From Tanytarsus gracilentus (lineage: Eukaryota; Arthropoda; Insecta; Diptera; Chironomidae), in NCBI GenBank assembly GCA_038502055.1, contig JAXRKN010000045.1, positions 9,227,501-9,291,500 on the forward strand: a stretch of DNA of 64,000 bases. Direction: 5' to 3'. The stretch's first letter is position 1, and every line of letters begins with the position of its first letter. Of this stretch, positions 13,490 through 26,892 are shown one piece after another. The notes under the pieces were generated by a model, which searched no databases, was not told where the DNA came from, and worked only from the letters and a program-made list of their open reading frames with translations. The translations under genes and the position numbers were made by a program.

Positions 13490-14688
13490 ATATAAAAACT
13501 GTCACCGTAAAGGGAGTGACGTTCCCTTCGTCAAAAGTGATATCGCGTGTAAAATATTTATATTAATTAACTGTGTTCTAATTTATTTCTAAGTGTGTAA
13601 AGTGTCTTAAAAGTTTAATTGTGTGTTTCTTACAAGTTTAGTCATCGAGTTAACATCAATTACCAGGTATGTAAGGGAAAATGAGTTGAAATAAATTAGG
13701 AATTTTTTTTAAGGGGTCGATAAAGATTACCAAAAAGATATAACCCAAAAATAGTTCACCCATTAGATTACCCATTATTTTAAATGCTTTTTGTACGTTG
13801 ATTCTTTCACTCATTTTCTCTTTTGAAATGTCTGTTGACATGCAGGGTATGGATAATTATATATATAAATTTTTTTTTAATTGTAAATTCTCATAATTAT
13901 TTTAATTTTAATTTGTTATTGTTATTATTTTAATTTTTGAACCAACTGTTAATCTTAGTGACCAGTTGAGGAAGAAAGTAGCAAGTACTAACGGACGAAA
14001 TAACTACGACCTGTACATCCCATGCTAATCGACTAGATTAGATGGAGGAATGTAGATGATAAACCAAACTTTTATACAATTGGTTTGACTTAATACTTTA
14101 TAAATTTATGTTTTATGTTTGTTTGTTTTGTAATGTGGGTGGGCCAGTTCCTAACAGCTTGTCAGGGCTGAGGAAGGTTGTAGTGGCGGTAACTTTTATA
14201 CAATGCCGTCGAAACCACCTTTGATTTATATATTACAACTGCAATCGTAAGATTCAGTTGAGGCTGTGCTTAGTTGGAAACACTCAATGAGCGACAACAA
14301 GACTGTGTACAGCTGCAATTATTTCCGTTATGGGTAACAACGTCCGGATCGTATGTTCTCATTGCCGGACGTCCAAAACGTTTTATTTATAACTACGAAG
14401 AGGGGTTGTTCGATCGTCATTCACGTCTTTCTCAAGATATGATTTGCAGCTCCCGAGGTGGGCGATTCCCGCGGGGACGCCTGCTGTTGAGGGGGAAAAA
14501 AGGGGTATTTATACTCTATTCTTAAGAGAAATCTTAAGAGTTCTGCATGATTACGTTTTTATCCTTAGCCTAAGCTTTCGAGCTATGGAAAAGGAAATTA
14601 AAACGGGCGCGTCCTCCTGGTAACTCCAGCGTGCTACCTCTTTGTCATCTATCTATCTATCTATCTATATAAAAACTGTCACCGTAAA
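13490..14688. mobile_element. Retroposon-like insertion with 22-bp target duplication and CTAT tail
   Basis: The same 22 bases (core TATAAAAACTGTCACCGTAA) occur at 13490-13511 and 14667-14688. The 1,155 bases between start with GGGAGTGACGTTCCC and end in a run of about six ATCT/CTAT units directly against the second copy. A long target duplication plus a simple-repeat 3' tail is the signature of target-primed retroposition by a non-LTR element or a SINE. The part from about 13950 to 14640 is markedly GC-richer than all DNA around it. No reverse transcriptase or other recognisable frame is present, so the element is non-autonomous or heavily 5'-truncated; its family is unknown to me. Confidence 0.65.
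14643..14668. repeat. ATCT/CTAT microsatellite at the 3' end of the retroposon-like element
   Basis: About six tandem ATCT units lie immediately before the 3' target duplication, consistent with a retroposon tail rather than an independent microsatellite. Confidence 0.8.
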
Positions 14689-15497
14689 ATCTGCGAATCA
14701 ATGTTTATAAATAAATTAGCAATGAAGCGAAATTAATTTTAGGGGAAGTTTTTTAACGACATTTTCAGGAAATATTTCACTTCAATAATTTTGATGATGT
14801 CGCACGAGTCGACGTATCGATAAATAATTGAAAAATAAAAAGGAGGTCATGGTATAAGAGAGTTTGAAAATATAAAAATTTATGACATAAAAAAGATGCT
14901 TCAATCTGTAAAAAATTAGCTTTTGAGTGTTAATCCTGACACAAGAGAAAAAAACTCGAAGCTTCAAAAATATTTTTTTAACTCTTTGAATTTATCAATT
15001 AAAAATTATAAAAAAATACTAAAAAATTTTTTTTGAAATAAATTGACGATCTCCAATTTTTTTAAAAATGTCAAATAAAAATTATTTAATGTTAATTTTT
15101 TCACCTAGTTCTTCTCTCTTCGAGCTGAAATAAATAATTCATAATTTTTTCTTTATCCTTCTTGATATTCTTATCGTTTCATTCATAGATTCGATAAAAG
15201 AATTATAAGCAATTATGAATGAAAAGAAAACTTTTCTGTTGTTCACATTTAACGAGCGAATTAATTAGAAGTTTATGTTTGCGTTAAGCTGTATTTCGAT
15301 CGTTGCTGAAAATCTCATAAAAACTGCTTTAATATCGATAAATTTCTTTTAAGAGTCACAATCCGCTTCGTGTGTCATGGTAAAAAAAGTCAAAGGAATA
15401 AATTTCACTTCTTCCTTTTTTCGCGTGCATGGCAATAGCAATTAAAATTTCCCTCTTGGAAATCTCCCAGGGATGAGAACTAGCAAAATTTAAGTGA

Positions 15498-15598
15498 ACT
15501 GACGTACACTGACGTACACCCACGTACACCCACGTACACTGACGTACACCCACGTGCACTGACGTACACTCACGTACACTGACGTACACTGACGCGCA
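15498..15598. repeat. Left subterminal 10-bp tandem array, copy A
   Basis: About ten units of a 10-bp motif with core ACGTAC followed by ACT or ACC. It corresponds to only three units in copy B, so the array expands or contracts between copies. Confidence 0.85.
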
Positions 15599-16176
15599 AT
15601 TAAAAAAATTAACAAAGATAAAATGAAAAAAAAGACAAAAAATAAGAATTTGTCTTTTTACAACCATTAATTTATGTTAAGTCTATAAAAATATATATTA
15701 AACTTTTTTAAAAGCAATAACATTTCATAATATTTGAAAACCATTTTTTTTCACGCTTTTTACTAGCAAAAAAAATGATTCTGCAACCGTCGAAAAAAAT
15801 TGAAATGTACACATCTATCAGAAGACCCGTTATTCAAATATTTTACATTAACCGTTGAACGTTGCGTTGCTACTACAAAAAAAAATAGTAATTAAATTTA
15901 AATTACTACTTTTACATCAATTTTACAAGAGTGAATAATTCATAATAAGCAACTTATTTTGGAAAATATGCTTAATTTTACAAAAAAAAATTAATTAAAT
16001 AAATTTAAAATTTTATTAGACTATCCATCCAAACGTTGAATAATTGCATCCAATTGGAATAAAAAGAATACGAGAATATTTTTTGGAGGTCTTGTTTTCA
16101 CTTTTATGAATAAAGACAGATCAACGATCAAAAGTTCAACAGTTTTTAAAGACATCATTAAAATTCGGGAATATAT

Positions 16177-16523
16177 TAGAGGTTTCGGCGGGATCGCGGG
16201 ATCCCGAAATCCCGGGGAATCCCGGACAGTTTTTCAACCCGAGATTCCGCGTTTTTTCTTCGTTTTTTCACTAATTTGTCGTTATTTTTTGAAATACGAA
16301 GGGGAATAAATTTTTTTAATTATAAGCAACAAGTATATATTTGGATATTAAAATAAAGGTTTAAAAGTGCACGATTATTTTAACAAGAAATAATTTTTTT
16401 GCATGACGGAAGTGCTGAAAATTGAGAGAAGATATTTCCTTTTTTTAAATGAAATCCCGGGTTTACAGAGTTTTCATTCCCGGGATCCCGAAATTTGAAA
16501 TCCCGGGATTTTCGAAACCTCTA
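16177..16523. mobile_element. 347-bp hAT-like MITE nested in copy A
   Basis: Target duplication GAATATAT at 16169-16176 and 16524-16531; terminal inverted repeat TAGAGGTTTCG at both ends, followed by subterminal GGGATCCCGAAATCCCGGG-type repeats in opposite orientation. The homologous position in copy B (39329-39336) has a single GAATATAT and no insertion, which is an intact empty site. The two open frames that overlap it are chance. Confidence 0.92.
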
Positions 16524-17096
16524 GAATATATCGATATAAACATAATCTTGAATCCAGTTTTTGAAATTTCATCAAGTGGCCTCAAGCCAATCGAAACATT
16601 TGATAAGTTTTTTTATGTGATATGTATACTGTCATTCTAAGAGTTTTGAGACTCTTTCGCTTTCAAACATAATGTCATTAATGTCACGTAATTAGGATTT
16701 TATTTTTAGCAAAACTTGTTTTACTCATTGCGAAAAGCAAAAAATTTTTAAGGTGTATTAAAGTTAATTTTAAAAGTAATTAAAGTGCACTGTTGCACTT
16801 GCGTTTAATTCAACAGTATGTTTAATTTACAAAATTACAAATAAATAAACTAAATTATTTTTTAAAATTTATGAAAAACTCCACAAAATGAAAAGTTAAC
16901 TTTTCCTGAATTTAAAAATTTTAATGTCCAAGTCGTAATTTTGAAGTTTTATAAGAAAATTTTTTAAATAAAAATTAAGCTTAAAGCTTTTGTGAATGGT
17001 CTTTAAATATTTTAATAACTTTGGAGAGTTTTGATAAAATATTTTTGGATTATTGATACAAATTTAAAGTTTAAGTTATTAAAAAATAATTAAGTG

Positions 17097-17220
17097 CACT
17101 GACGTACACTGACGTACACCCACGTACACTGACGTACACCCACGTACACTCACGTACACCCACGTACACTCGCGTACACCCACGTACACCGACGTACACC
17201 GACGTACACTGACGTACATT
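17097..17220. repeat. Right subterminal 10-bp tandem array, copy A
   Basis: Twelve units of the ACGTACACTG-type motif directly inside the right terminus, including one CGCGTACACC variant that is also present in copy B. Confidence 0.85.
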
Positions 17221-20200
17221 TACGTTCTTTAGAAATGCTAGTTCTCACCCCTAGGAAATCTCTAGGAAGCAGCACGTTAATTTCTGTTCACAGTCCAATG
17301 CTCGTAATTTGTTGATCACAACATTTTCATTGCCATCGTGCTTATCGACTTTCGTCGTGCTCTCGTCGCCCACGCAACCCTCAACTCGACTACAACCTTC
17401 AGCCTAAGCCAACAAATGAGTTTCTTCAATTATTCATCATGAAGTTATTTCGATTTAATTTGAAGATTGGAAAACTTCGTGAAAGTCACGAAAAAATTTA
17501 GAAATGAAAACTTTTTTTTAAATCATTTCGACAAAAGAGAAAACTTTTTCAATTATTCACAAACAAAAATAGAACGGAAGCAACAGAGTGCTGAATATTT
17601 AAGGAAGCAACAGTGTCACTCTCTCACTCCTACTTTGGCAAGTCGCCAGAGCCCAAACACTATGCATAATGCAAACCAACATCAAAGCAGCATTTTCTAT
17701 TTTTTTGCTTTCCTCCATAGAAATTAATGTTGAACAGAATAGGAGTGGGATTTTTGTGTGTGGGATATTTGCGGGTTTTTAAGAATGCTCTTTAAAAGGT
17801 TTTAAATATTTATTTCATATTTTTTGAAGAGTTCTTAGAATTTTTTTAAAAAGCTTAAAAATTTATAAAATTTTAAAAAATGTAATGAATATAAAAAAAA
17901 TTTAAATTTAAAAACCGTTAATTTTTAAATATATAATTTTTTTAAAAAGTCAATTTCAATTTGTCAAACTTGCATTCAATTAGCTTTATATTTTTCAAAC
18001 TTTATTTATGAACTTAAGCTCTCTACATGCAATGCAATTTACATCGACATTATTGTGTACACAAAACATGCTAAATGGCACTTGAAACATTGCATGCAAA
18101 CATAATAAAAATTCCACTTGTGAACTTTAAGTTTAATTTGAGTGCAAAACATTTCTTGCGTTGAAACAATAAATTTCCTCAAAAATTTAATTGACATTAG
18201 CATACTCAAGCTATTATGCGGAAATATAGCAACATTGTGTGGCTTATCATGTGAGCATAATACATTTGTGTAATGAAAATATTTAGCAGCTCAATGTTAT
18301 GCATTGCAGTAATTCTCTTTCTCGTACCTAGACGAAATATTGCTGAAAGCTTTTAACTGCAAACCATTAACTAATGATTTATTTCGAGATTATCATCATT
18401 AAGGGTTGAGAACTTCAACACTGTGCTGAGTGAAGGTAAATAAAAAGGAGTTGATGAAACTTCAATATCAAGTTTGTTAAATCTTAAAAGAGAGTTGAGT
18501 GAAAATTTTTGTTTCAAAGTGATGAAAACTTTTCTAAAGGTAACAAAACTTTTTTCTGCAGTCAGTAGGAATTTTTCTTTAATTTAAGTCAGTTTGATAA
18601 TTTTAAGTTCTACAAATTATTTTAAAAATATTTTTTCAAAACATAAAAATTTATTTTCAATTGAAATTAATTTTTCAAACCATTCCAGTTTTCTTAACAG
18701 CAGCTGCAAAATGCTTTTCACATTTTTTCCCTTTTTAAAACACTTTTTTCCATTCAATGAACACTCGAACGTGCTACATTCAGATTCATCCCATGCTGAC
18801 TTTTTGAAATTTTTTATTAACGCTTCGTTTATTGCATAAAAGCTTCACTTTGTGGAAAAGTGAATTTTTAGAGGAGATTATTTGCAGCTCAATATTGCGA
18901 ACATGCTGAAAGATTGAATTTAGCTTGTTGCATTTTGATTCTCAAAGTTCACTGCTGAAATTTTCAATTTAAAAATTCATGCACTAAAAATTTATTGATG
19001 GTTAGCAACAAAATTAAGCAAGCTTCGTAAAAATCACAATACAATTTAATTAAAACTGAAGTACTCTCAAAAAACAAACGAGACTTTAGGTTGAATCGTT
19101 CTAGATTTATCAAATTACATTTCAAAACCATAGTAACCGCCGCTTCTATAGAATTAGAGAGTAATTAATTAGTCGATAAGAGATTTTTTAAAAACAGACT
19201 GTGGTTGCGATATAATTAATTTCTAGAAAATTGTTCCTTAAATTGCAATTAATTAATGAAAATTCTTGTTATTATTTATTATTAATATTGAGCTCAAAAG
19301 TGAGCAAATTTTATTTTAAATGTTTTGAATGTTAATTTTCTTAATTTTCATTAAAAAGTCAGCTAAACATTATTTTGTCATTCCTTAAAAAACTCAAAAA
19401 AAGATTAAACTTTTTCTAAATCTTCTTGAAAATTCACAAATCAAAAAATTAAAAAAAATTATAAATTCTCCAAAATGCTCAAAAGAAAATTTATGCTTTC
19501 TTAAATTGTTCCTTTGTCGCTCATAAACAATTCATAAACTTTCGTAAGAGTTTCACAGCTTTTACTGGTTAATTTATTATAAAGTCAATTATTCATTTTT
19601 TTAACGGTCTCATGACGAGGGTAAAATCTGAGGCAATAAATTTGAATAAATTAAACTTAATTTGGTGATTGTGAAATGAGAATGAAGGCTCACAGGATGC
19701 TCATAATAATCTTTTAATAGGCAAGAAAATATCGAGTTCTTAGTAGGTTTAACTGGTGACTTTTCGAAGACCTCAAATTATCATTTTAGGTCACATTCAA
19801 TTATTAAAAATAATTTAATTTTGTTCCGACAGTTGCTGCAAGTTAATTGAGATTTTCAATTTTCTCACACCAAATTTTTTCAAGTAAATTTTTGGTGTCA
19901 ATTTTCTCTCCATAAAGTCTCAAATTTAATTTAAAATTTTCTAATTGAAATTAATTCATTGAGAAGTTTTACAAATTGTACGAACTTTGTATCAAACTCT
20001 CAGAAAGTTTTTTTTCGTTGGTTTTGCAGCTTGGAGAGTTAAAATTGAATTATGCGGCAAATCCAATTAGAGCACAACTTCCCTCCAGGACATTCTTAAA
20101 CATTTACCTGCTCTAGATTGGAAGATTTTTCAATTAAATTTGCAAGCATTAATTACTTCTATTGACACTCTCCATCCATTCACTGAATTTACCTCCGAAA

Positions 20201-23200
20201 ACAGTTTAATGACATTATCTGCATTACCATCCGACGTCATCATCATTCGATTGTGTCATTAATAATTCACAAATTGGAAATCGATGTAAAATCACATTCA
20301 ATGCTGTTATCGTAAAAGCTCTCGCTACTGCAAAGGGACATCCGGCGAAGTGAGGAAGAAAATAAATTTAATGTTGGATGTGAGTTTGCGAGTGGGCTTT
20401 ATTGGAGTAATTGAATAAAATGAAGCGCAACGATGATGACACGAAAGGATATCCGATGGTCATATTTATCCATTGAATGTAAAATGGAAGAGCTTACGCA
20501 TCCAATCCTATCGCTTACAACCTTAAATTTTTGTGGTATCGATAAGAAATTTCTTTAATGCGGTAGAGTGATTTTGGGATTTTGAGCGTGAAAAGGATAA
20601 ATTGCGATTTAAGGTTCGAGAAAATTTAAATTTTTAAGACTTTATGTGAGAATTTTCCTATAAAAAGAAACACTTGAAAATTTAACTTTTCCAGATCCAC
20701 TTTTCAAACATGTCACTGAATTCCCTCAACACTTCGACGCTCTTTAGCATACAACAGTATTTTACACAGCGTGAAAGTTAAGAAATTTCAGCAACTTATT
20801 TCTTTCCGCTTGTCAAGATGACAATGCCGCATGTGATATGTCAACGTGAATTTATACTTTCGATAAGCTCAAGTCTACCTCTTGATAGGAGTGCACGTGA
20901 AGTTATTACAAATGGTTAGACAGTTTGACAGAAAACGGGCGATAAAAAATTCGTTTGAGAGAAGTTGAAAGAGTTATGGAGAATTTTTTTAAAATGTGGG
21001 AAAATTTTTAAAATAATTCTCCTTCCCTTGTATTTTTTAACAACTCAAACAGACGTCGAAAGTTTTATTCCTCATCCATCTCCTTAGGTACAAAAGTTAA
21101 AATTAGAAAAGAATATTTTCCAATATGCATGAGATGCGAGAGAGGGAAGGAGAGAAAATTTTTGATACATAAAAAATTCAATTTTGATAACCTTTTACAG
21201 CGAGTGACAGTCGGCAGCTATAAATTTCATGATAAAGTTATAAACTCGCTTCCTTTTTTACCTCGAACACAAAAAAGAGAGAAATTTCCATTTCGTGATA
21301 CATTTGCACACAAAACATGCTCAGGTGTTATTTAAAAAGAAAAAAAGTGATAAGAAAAATGTTTTGTAATTGTAATAAATCTTTTCGGCAGCTTTTTTAT
21401 GGCTGATTTTTTCTCACTTACCTTGAAAATGAATCTCTAAAATATTTATGCTCACCAATGCAATAAAGTTGAGACCAAGTGCGGAAAATGTTTTTCTCTC
21501 GATATCAATAAATAAGTTGAAGCATATATTCGTTCACATAATTCGAGTTAATTTGATATTTATAAGGAAATAGAAGAGAGAAAGATGAAGTCTGCATGGA
21601 AGTGTGTATACCTTCTGAATAAGTCTTGAATGGAAGAATACTGAATGGATTCATGAAGTAATGAGGTGGGAATTATTTGAGGATGATGTCACAAAACTTG
21701 CATTAAATTATTTCAAATTTTTTTTAACGGTTTTAAATTATTTAATTATTTTCTAACCTGATTCCACAAATAAAATTTTATACAAAGCAGTAAAAATTGA
21801 TTTTCCATTCACCACTTAACGCTTCGAAGTCTTGAAAGTTTTCCCCTTTCGATATATTTGCAAATTTCAATATGCGGGATAACATGTGTAGGTGATACTA
21901 ATTGGAAAAGAATTACATTGGAATTAACTTCGACATACAGGTGTGGGAAGGATTAGTGTGAGACTAAAAGCACACAGAACGAAGCTGCGGTTGAATTAAT
22001 TTAATGAATATTATGAAAGAGTTTCGGTTTATGACTCGAATTAAGGAATGTGGTATGACGATTGATCTATGAATGAAATATTTAGTTAATTAGAATCAGT
22101 TTAATTAAGAATTCTTGTTGGTGAATAAAATTTTGGTAACATGAACTGAACACACCTTTCTTGTGACATATTGAGTTTTTCCAATTTTTTTACGTTTTTC
22201 TTGGTTGCTTAATCACCAATCAATTCAACTTTAACCTTTATGTAGCTACACGGCGTAACTTTGATTAAAAATACAAGATTCCATGGTGAAACCAATTTTT
22301 GCCGGATCATATTAAAAGGTCACGACACAGAATTTTTCGTCTCTATAACAATGACATAAAAAAGTCAAAATGAAACTTTTTGGAATTTCATCAAAAATCG
22401 TTAAAGCTAAAAATTTAATAAGAAATTGTCGGCCTTGAAGTCACCAAGTTCAGCTCAAGACAGATAAGAAATTTAATTGAGAATGCAACGAAGTCATACT
22501 TGAGAAAAATTCTCGAATTAGAAAGCGAAAATATCAAATAACAAGATTTGATGAAATCTCTTTGTAATACTGTCATATAAAACCTTTTAAATTGATCCCG
22601 AAGCTTTTCAACTTTCAGACTAAATGAAATTTAATCTCATGCACGTGCATCAATCAACGTTGAAAAATCAAAAAGTGACCAGCATGGCAAATTTTCATTC
22701 CCATGAAACTTATAAACGTGCTTTTGCTAAATCACTGGATCAACACGAGAGCAAAATGACACGAGTTACTTAATGTTTTGCACGAGTGGCAAACAAAATA
22801 AAGTAAAAAATTGGTTCTTGTGTGTTTACCAAAATCTTTTGTCACGCAAATTATTCCCTCGATAACTTTTTGTCAACTTTTTCCATTGCGTGAATTCAGA
22901 AGAAAATTTCTTGAAACAAAAATTGAGTTCTTTAATGACTTCGGAGAGTTTTTGTGTGACAAAAATTTCATGTAAGCTTGAGGTTTTCTTTTTTGTCGAT
23001 ACACGAAAAAACACTTCTCGCGATTCACCAAATTTTCATGTGGGGAAAAACTTTTTTCCAGACCTTCGAATGTCTCATGTCGATAAATAATAATTTTAGC
23101 GATAGAAAATCGATAAGTGAAGCATTTTTGGGTGCTGGTTGAATAAAAATATTTAATACCTTGCAAAAACATAAATCACATCGAGTCGGAGTTAAAATGG

Positions 23201-26200
23201 GTTGTGATCAATTTTTTTACCTCGTGCAAATCTTCAAATGCATTTAAATGGTGAACTCTGTGAATTAAATCGATTAAAATTCTTAAGATTTTTTAAAAAT
23301 GAGAAAAATTTAAATTTAAGCTTTTGAAAGTTTTATAAAATTTTTAAAATCTAAAACAAATTAAAAATACGTTACGAAAGTTCTAAATATTATTTTACGA
23401 TTTAAGCCAACATTAAATTTATTTATTCAAACTTTATGATTCTCCACAAAAAGCTTTTTAAACCAAAAAGCTTCAACCCTTTCAAAAAGCTCATTGACAT
23501 TTTTATAATTTCATTCACACTAAGAACTCCCCACACATGTTCGCAATCAACATTCAGATCATTGGAAGACGTGACTTTAATACAGTCACATAACCTTTGA
23601 GTAAAAATTGAGGATGAGCTTATGAACACACAAACTTTATCTTAACATTCTTAGAAGCTCCGACCAGCACTATTTTATACCTTTCTGAATGTTTACATAA
23701 GTGAGCAATATTGGAACCTTTTTAGATTTTCTTGCATTTCATACAAAGGTTAATGGATAAATGCCTGAGTGCAATTGGTTTAAGTGATTTTTAATATTCT
23801 TCTTCATATTCATTGAGGTGCTTTTGAATAAAAAAATATGTTGAGGAAAACGAAACGTGAAGCGACAATAAATTAACCTAGTAGAACAGCAATTGGGATG
23901 AGGTTGTTGCGTTAAAAAAATCCTGTAAACACAAACGGAATTCCAGCAGGGAAAAAAAACATTATTGAACTTGTTGTGCTTTCGCTTCATCGCTCGGTTT
24001 CCTCCCCCAATTCGTAGCCATGTTCTCTCCTCGTTGTAATCGATTTTTGATCACTTTATTTTGTCATTTAGATCCCAAATTGAATTTTTTCCGCTCAGTT
24101 TCGTTTGAAGATGATGCAGAGTGAATTGGGAGAGTCGGAGAGTGTTTTATTTCCTTCTTCCTCAATTTTAACTCAAAATTAAATTGACTCGTTTCAATTT
24201 TAATTAAAACTATGTCAAAATACGAAGGAAGTTAGCTTCGAGGAATTTCGTGCTACTAACAATCACGTTAAAAGAACACAAAAATAAAATTAAATATTTT
24301 TCTGCTTTTAAAGATTGCCCAAAAATTTCTTAAACTCGAGCAAATCTAAAAAATTCGTAAATATTTTTTTAAAAATCATCTCGAGGGCTCGAATTTTTAT
24401 TAAGTCTTCTCTGTATTGCGTTGGCAGTGACTTGAAATATTTCTATAGGAAATTACAGAAAATAAATAAAGTTGCTTCTCCGCTCAAGAGCATCCGGTGA
24501 AGTGCCTATGTGCTGTTTATTTTTTAAACATGAGTTCAAGACATGAAAATTATTGCGATAAATTCTTCAAGCTTTAATATCGCAGGATTTATTCACAAGC
24601 ACTTCATTAAATGAGATTTAGAGCATGCAAACAAATTTGGTTCATTTCAATAGGTCGAAAAGTTTCACCGCCAGCAATACATTTACTTTTTTTTGAAGTT
24701 GACTTAACAGATGAATGTTTAGTCAACATCTGGTAAGAGCTAAAACAAGCGATGGAAAAAGGTTGAAAACTTGGCAGCGGAGTGAACAAAATGAGAGATT
24801 TAAGACCACTTTGGGATTGAGAGCGAAGGGAAGAAAATTTAAATTTTAGATTTGATTTTTGATTGCAGAGAAATAAAACGCATATGGGAGATGAAAATTT
24901 AACGAAAAAATTTAATAGAATTTTTTTATAAAAAAGAATTTAAATTCAGCTTTTGAATGATTTCAAAATTATAAGCTTTCAAAAAGCTTTTTAAGGTTTG
25001 AAATTTTATATAAGCTCTTTTAAGTTTTAAATATTTAAGAAAGCTCTAAAATTTTAATTTGAAGCTTTTAGATAAATTTAATTGAAGTTTAAAAGTTAGA
25101 TGTAAAAGTTAATCTATTTTTGATATCAAAAACTTTTGAAACATCTTTAACCAAAATTTCAAAAACAAATTAATAATTCAACCCGTGAGCAAAATTAATT
25201 TTTCTTTCTAATTGTTTCGGAAAAACCTTACCACACATAAATTAATCTTCTTAAAGCTCAATGAAATTGATATAAAATGTCTCTCTTCTCCTCCCACTCA
25301 GCTATACGAAAAATAACATATAAAAATCGATTATTAATAAAGCACAACCGAAATGATTTCATCAAAATCATTTCCAAGTCTTTTTTTCATGTTCAGAGCT
25401 GTCATGCATAAAATTTGCCATGCTCGTTATATGAGGATTTATGAGAGCACATGATGGATGGAAATGAGCTTCTATTGAGAGATTTCAAGAGCCGTATGAA
25501 GTTGACTTTTATTTGATGAAGCTTTAATAAAGAATTAATTTGTTTTTTAATATCGAAAAAGATCGAAATTTTAGTGATTAAAAGTTTTCTTGATAAAAAC
25601 ATTTTTTCTTCCTATCCATAATTCAACTCGCAATAATTTCTCATTCATAAATTCTCAAAGAGCAGGAAGTAGACATTAACACATCAAAAGAGTTTTGAGG
25701 AATAATTTTCTGTTCGTCATTTTCCATCTGCAACACTTTTTCCTTTCTCTAATAAATCAATAATTTCCTCTTTACCAACCTACGCACACAAAAAAAGCCA
25801 TACGAAGTCGAGTTTTCTCAAATTTCATGCTCAAACACAAAAAGGATTTCGTTGTCAGCACCTTCTTCCGTGAAAGAGAGAGCCACTCCTTTTGTCAAGA
25901 TCCAATTACCGTTTATAGCGCACTCAGTGAGTCACTATCGAATGCTATTGACACGAAGACAAAGTGCGCTAAAAATTCCTTTCAAAGCCTGAACAAGCAA
26001 TTTGATTTCTTTCTTCTCGCTTTTGTATGAAGACAAAAACACGTGAATGACACGAGTGAATAATTGCAAAAGCTATAAATTGTTTTTTGATCATGAAATA
26101 AATTTTATAACAATTTTTTTTAAATTTATCATTTCTCATTCGATTGACAAAGCAATTTATGTTTATACAGAATTTCCAAAATGACATGGCAAAGTTTTCA

Positions 26201-26775
26201 ATTGTCGAAAGCCTGAAACTGATTACCTCATCGAAATTGCTTTTGATGTTGTTGACTCAAGCTCTCATGTCCGAGAAAATGAAGACGATATGCAAATGTT
26301 TGTTGATGACTGAACTAAATTTTAAATTGCCATTTTTAGTCAGCCCACAAAATTTGCTTTTCATCCTGAATCATGCAAGGACAAACTTTCAAGGGAGAGA
26401 AACTTAAAAAATATTTTTTAAATGTCGAAAAAATTTTAAAATATTTTTTCATATTAAAAAATTACGGATGATTTTTTTAAAAAACATTAATGACGTCAAG
26501 TTAATTTTGGAAAATTTTCCACGTGAAAATTTCAATTTAGGAACTAAAAAAGTAATTTTCGGATCATTGCAAAATTTTAATATTTTTGACGATCTGTTCG
26601 CACTTTTAAGTTTGAACATCCAACCATGTAAACCACACAATTCACATTTTGGATCAAAAAGCTGCAATATGCCAATTGAATGGTCAATGCTCATTAAAAA
26701 TACAATAAAGGCTCGCATTTTACATGTCCATCACCATTAACCATGTCACCGGCCCACGATTTGCATAAACCTGGA

Positions 26776-26892
26776 GTCTATATCGAACTGTTCTGAGGAT
26801 GACAGCTTAGCTGTCGAAATATATATAAAAATAAAACAAGACGATCTTAAGAAGTGAATTTGAGTTTTTTCGATATAGTCTCTAATTTACAG
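26776..26892. mobile_element. 117-bp hairpin insertion flanked by 11-bp direct repeats, possibly Penelope-derived
   Basis: ATAAACCTGGA occurs at 26765-26775 and 26893-26903. The 117 bases between begin with GTCTATATCGAA and near the end carry TTCGATATAGTCTC, an imperfect inverted repeat. Inside is CTGAGGAT followed by a perfect 6-bp stem (GACAGC, loop TTA, GCTGTC) and GAAA at 26793-26819. This resembles the conserved stem-plus-CGAAA motif near the 3' ends of Penelope-like retroelements, and partly the hammerhead core. That assignment is from memory of the family and is tentative; the direct repeats are seen directly. Confidence 0.45.

Larger units (their letters stand above)
15467..17254. mobile_element. 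hAT-like element, copy A (1,788 bp, with nested insertion)
   Basis: A perfect 8-bp duplication GAAATCTC flanks the element (15459-15466 and 17255-17262). The termini are inverted: CCAGGGATGAGAACTAGCA on the left and, read inwards on the minus strand, CTAGGGGTGAGAACTAGCA on the right. Just inside each end is a tandem array of a 10-bp unit (ACGTACACTG and variants), with about 10 units at 15498-15598 and 12 at 17097-17220. The 1.5-kb interior is AT-rich and has no transposase. It is nearly identical to copy B at 38470-40052 except for indels, array lengths and one nested insertion on each side. Subterminal arrays of this sort are the usual transposase-binding sites of hAT elements. Confidence 0.9.

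Noticed and set aside
14262..14285. TGCTTAGTTGG as a tRNA-type box A (SINE promoter)
   Set aside because: Matches box A only with changes, no properly spaced GGTTCGA-type box B, and it lies deep inside the element rather than at its 5' end.
14274..14525. 83-codon frame in the retroposon-like element
   Set aside because: No similarity to reverse transcriptase, endonuclease or any known domain; probably open because this stretch is GC-rich.
13490..14688. Reading the two 22-bp copies as LTRs or a segmental duplication
   Set aside because: The repeat stops sharply at 22 bases on both sides and one copy abuts a simple-repeat tail, which fits target-primed insertion better.
15356..15667. 103-codon minus-strand frame with repeated SVHVGVRQCT-like units
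   Set aside because: It is the translation of the transposon's subterminal 10-bp array; the same array exists in copy B without this frame.
16106..16640. Two frames over the nested MITE in copy A
   Set aside because: Both cross the MITE/host junctions and do not exist at the empty site in copy B.
26144..26740. Open frames on both strands (87-90 codons)
   Set aside because: Overlapping opposite-strand frames of similar length with no domain, typical chance frames; no splice context.
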